DNA from: Vibrio chagasii | Lineage (GTDB): Bacteria; Pseudomonadota; Gammaproteobacteria; Enterobacterales; Vibrionaceae | Length of the DNA: 64,000 nucleotides | Reading direction: 5' to 3' | Assembly (NCBI GenBank): GCA_041879415.1 | Contig: CP090852.1 | Span: 1,736,001 to 1,800,000 of the forward strand | Shown here: in pieces, positions 61,397-64,000 of the stretch | Numbering within the stretch: position 1 is the stretch's first letter | Layout of the letters: every line of letters starts with the position of its first letter | Made by a program: the position numbers and the translations under genes | Notes under the pieces: model-generated | Told to the model about the DNA's origin: nothing | The model's database searches: none | The model's input: the letters and a program-made list of their open reading frames with translations, nothing else

Positions 61397-63997
61397 TTAA
61401 AAGAGTGAGCGGATGTACTCTTTTACTTTATCGATATGTTTCGTTTCATCAACCTCGCATCGTTGGTTTGGTTCAAGGAATTGCTCGGCGTATTTGTCGT
61501 AGATTTTGTTTTCTAGAAACAGTAAATAGAGTTTAGGGTCGATATGGCCGCTGGTGGCCATGTTGGTCATGATATTGAGCGATTCACTGAGCAGCTTGCC
61601 TTTTTTATACGGACGATCGCTCGAAGTCAGGGCTTCAAATACGTCAGCAATTGCCATGGCTCTCGACGGAAGAGGTAACTGATCTTCGTTCAATCCTCGA
61701 GGGTAGCCCTTACCATCGATGCGTTCATGATGGGCACTGGCGATTTCAGGAATATTCTGTAGGTAAGGTGGGTAAGGGAGTTTGTTTAACATGGTGAAGG
61801 TCTGAATGATGTGGTCATTAATCATGAAGCGTTCCTCTTCGTTGAGAGTGCCACGATTGACCTTCAAATTATGCAGTTCGCCTTGGTTGTACTTGACTTC
61901 TCCCGGCTTAAGAACGAACTCTTCTTGCCACAATTCTGCTGGGTTAAAGCCGTTATCCCATGGAATCTTGTGTTCTGGTTTATCTGCAAGCAGTGGTTCC
62001 ATCACTGGTAATGTCTGCTCATTATTATCTGGTTCAGCATCGGCAGATTGCGACGATTTCTGCCACGAGTTGTTTCTCTCTTTTTCAGCCCAAGATATTC
62101 CAAGTTGGTCGTCTAACGTTCGTTTCCATTGACGCTTGGCTATTTGGTCCAATCGTTCTAGCTGTTCTTGTGTCATTGATTCGCCGCCAAGGTTGCACTG
62201 GGCAACGAAGGCAAATTCTTCATCGAGAGTTGATAGGGTTTGCTCGAGGATCTGTAACTGCTCTTCCTGAAGTTCACCATTCGCCATCGCTTTCCAATAG
62301 TCGGTTTCAGCTTGCTGTTTAAGTAGCTCAAATCGCATGCGAACTTCGTGGATTCGGTCGTAAATGGTCTCGAGCTTGGTTGCTTTGTCTACTACATACT
62401 CAGGTGTGGTGACTTTCCCGCAGTCATGTAACCACGCGGCTAACATCAACTCTTCCCACTGTTTGCTGTCCAGAGAGAACTGAGGATAGTAACGGTCGTC
62501 ATCTATAGTCGCTTGGGTTAACCATTTGGTTAGCTCGGGTACTCGCTGACAGTGACCGCCAGTGTAGGGGGACTTGGTATCTATCGCAGAGGCTATCAGC
62601 TCAATAAAAGCATTAAGCATATCTTTCTGTTGCTGCATTTGGTCAATGTTGTCTTTGGCTATTTCTGCAAAGCTTAATAACTCTCTTAAAAAGGCGTGTT
62701 TATCGGCCTGAGCTTTGGTGATAGGCCTTTCATAGCCAATCGCCACAATACCAACCAACAGCTTTTCACGGTTCAACAACGGGAAGAGGTATAGGTCTGA
62801 ATTGAAGATGGAGTCTTGATAATAGTTGAGTACATTGTCTTCTCGATTTAGGTGGATGGTCTCTCCTGACTTGAGTTTGCACAGTAACCAAGGTGTGTGT
62901 TTGATGAAGTCATTGATGTCTGCTTTGAAGGGAATGATCGCTAGGTTGGCCGCGGTATCAAACACATCGTTCTCTTCTGATTGAGTAAACAGCACAATGG
63001 TTTCGGCTTTGGTGATCAGATAGCTTTGATGGGCAATGTTCTTGGCAAGTATTGAAAACTCCTGATTTCCTGCTGTGTCTCGCAGCAAGTTGATCAGGTC
63101 ATGAAGTGTGTGTTCCATCAATTCAATGGAGTGGGCGAGGTTCGCGACCTCTTTGATCATGCTCTTTGGATAATGAGTACGGCGGAAATCGAATCGTGCG
63201 ATGTTATCTGTAAGCTGCATCAAGGTATTGAGAGGCTGGGACAGGCGATTAGCCACTAGCCACACGATACCAAAGCAGATAAACAACATCCCAATCGCGA
63301 CGGCGACCTGTTTGTCACGCATCGAAATAAGGTCGGAAAGTAGCTCATTATGGGGTGTTGCTTCTGCCAAATAGAGAGTCACATTTTGGGTGAGCTCAAC
63401 CGGAGTTAAGGTCAATGCCCATGTGTTCAGGTTGTACTCTACGTTTTTTAGATCGAGATTAAACTTCTGTTCATCTGAGATTAGTGGGCCCAAAACAGAT
63501 GCTTTTAACGCTTCCATTTGGTCTCGTTTAGGAATGTTGAAGAAGCTTTGCTCTTGCTCACTACCAGAGAGTTTACCTGTGCTTTGCCCATTACCTGTGT
63601 TGGCATTTTTAGCTTCGAGTGTGAGGTTCGAGGTGGTTAAATTAAGTTGATGCTGACCAAGAAGGTTAAAGTGTTGGTCAAATAGAGCGAGTCTAGTTTG
63701 TGGAGAATAAGCCAGCTCACTGATCTGAGAAGAGAGTGAACTTAGCGTGAAGTCAGCGCCTACCACATGCTTGCCATCAGCTGAACGTCTAGAAAGCGTT
63801 ATGCCATTAGTTTTCAGGAAATAAAAAAGATAGGGCTCGGATAGGTGTATTGATCCATCTGGCTTTGCATTGCGATACCAAGTACGAGTTGTTGGGTTGA
63901 ATTTACTCTCGCTTTGAACTGTGCTGATGACCTGATGTGCGCCATCGAGGTAAGTTATAAAGTTCTCGCCATCCAAATTGGTGCTGCTAACCATCAT
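61397..63997 (-). CDS. Cache/HAMP HD-GYP c-di-GMP phosphodiesterase (5' end outside window)
   Basis: HD-GYP proteins hydrolyse c-di-GMP. The visible 866 residues run from an extracellular sensor of Cache type (about 1-220), a helix (about 230-250, VAIGMLFICFGIVWLVANRL), a HAMP-like region (to about 310), a GAF-like region (about 310-460) to the HD-GYP domain. The HD motif is HDCGK at about residue 524 and the GYP motif is HHERIDGKGYPRG at about 756. These lie some 230 residues apart, against about 60 normally, so a large insertion of about 170 residues (roughly 545-715) splits the domain. The reading frame is still open at the right edge. Confidence 0.88.
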   Translation of the reverse strand: MMVSSTNLDGENFITYLDGAHQVISTVQSESKFNPTTRTWYRNAKPDGSIHLSEPYLFYFLKTNGITLSRRSADGKHVVGADFTLSSLSSQISELAYSPQTRLALFDQHFNLLGQHQLNLTTSNLTLEAKNANTGNGQSTGKLSGSEQEQSFFNIPKRDQMEALKASVLGPLISDEQKFNLDLKNVEYNLNTWALTLTPVELTQNVTLYLAEATPHNELLSDLISMRDKQVAVAIGMLFICFGIVWLVANRLSQPLNTLMQLTDNIARFDFRRTHYPKSMIKEVANLAHSIELMEHTLHDLINLLRDTAGNQEFSILAKNIAHQSYLITKAETIVLFTQSEENDVFDTAANLAIIPFKADINDFIKHTPWLLCKLKSGETIHLNREDNVLNYYQDSIFNSDLYLFPLLNREKLLVGIVAIGYERPITKAQADKHAFLRELLSFAEIAKDNIDQMQQQKDMLNAFIELIASAIDTKSPYTGGHCQRVPELTKWLTQATIDDDRYYPQFSLDSKQWEELMLAAWLHDCGKVTTPEYVVDKATKLETIYDRIHEVRMRFELLKQQAETDYWKAMANGELQEEQLQILEQTLSTLDEEFAFVAQCNLGGESMTQEQLERLDQIAKRQWKRTLDDQLGISWAEKERNNSWQKSSQSADAEPDNNEQTLPVMEPLLADKPEHKIPWDNGFNPAELWQEEFVLKPGEVKYNQGELHNLKVNRGTLNEEERFMINDHIIQTFTMLNKLPYPPYLQNIPEIASAHHERIDGKGYPRGLNEDQLPLPSRAMAIADVFEALTSSDRPYKKGKLLSESLNIMTNMATSGHIDPKLYLLFLENKIYDKYAEQFLEPNQRCEVDETKHIDKVKEYIRSLF

Positions 63998-64000
63998 GGT

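Overview
The window reads as a Vibrio chromosome segment, most like the Splendidus clade. The evidence is gene content and protein similarity by eye: a GbpA-type chitin-binding LPMO behind a c-di-GMP riboswitch, KtrAB, a phnW-pbfA-phnX block, a Phe-type AroG, and AT-leaning codon use. Several homologues sit on chromosome II in V. cholerae, so chromosome II is a reasonable inference, but nothing in the window proves it. I found no tRNA, rRNA, CRISPR array, integrase or insertion sequence.

Region by region. Bases 1-4470 are the end of an aa3 cytochrome c oxidase cluster: coxC (cut by the window edge), an antisense DUF2909 gene, SURF1, an SCO-like protein, ctaA and ctaB. Bases 4581-6208 hold gbpA with its riboswitch. 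Bases 6533-9834 hold small regulators, lipoproteins and aroG behind two candidate TyrR boxes. Bases 9926-12850 carry GDP-mannose genes (manB, manC). Bases 12957-16308 carry an MscS channel facing away from ktrAB, an osmotic-balance group. Bases 16392-19336 hold an MsrA-MsrB fusion, an OsmC-like protein and an OmpA-like porin.

Bases 19669-29837 form a phosphonate island. phnW, pbfA and phnX run on the minus strand. On the plus strand are a binding protein, a FAD-dependent amine oxidase, an ABC ATPase, a double-domain permease and the PhnR regulator. Three nearly identical 12-bp palindromes in front of the three transcription units are strong candidates for the PhnR operator. Together the genes would import 2-aminoethylphosphonate, and probably its hydroxylated or N-methylated forms, and degrade it through phosphonoacetaldehyde to acetaldehyde and phosphate.

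Bases 31017-37322 form a gluconate regulon: a TRAP transporter, gluconokinase, 6-phosphogluconate dehydrogenase and a LacI-type GntR. It carries three GTTACC-GTAAC palindromes and a candidate CRP site. After that come a Fur-box siderophore reductase, a POT peptide transporter and serine dehydratase (37435-41723), then poorly known membrane and lipoprotein genes. Bases 45510-48150 encode an uncharacterised pair: a secreted GEVED/LruC protein and a glycine-rich lipoprotein. Bases 48382-51923 encode a heterodimeric ABC exporter. The remainder holds a LysR regulator with an arylsulfatase, two unknown small genes, cytochrome b561, a TPR membrane protein, an M23 endopeptidase, YbjQ, a LysR/DMT divergent pair, and a large HD-GYP protein cut by the right edge.
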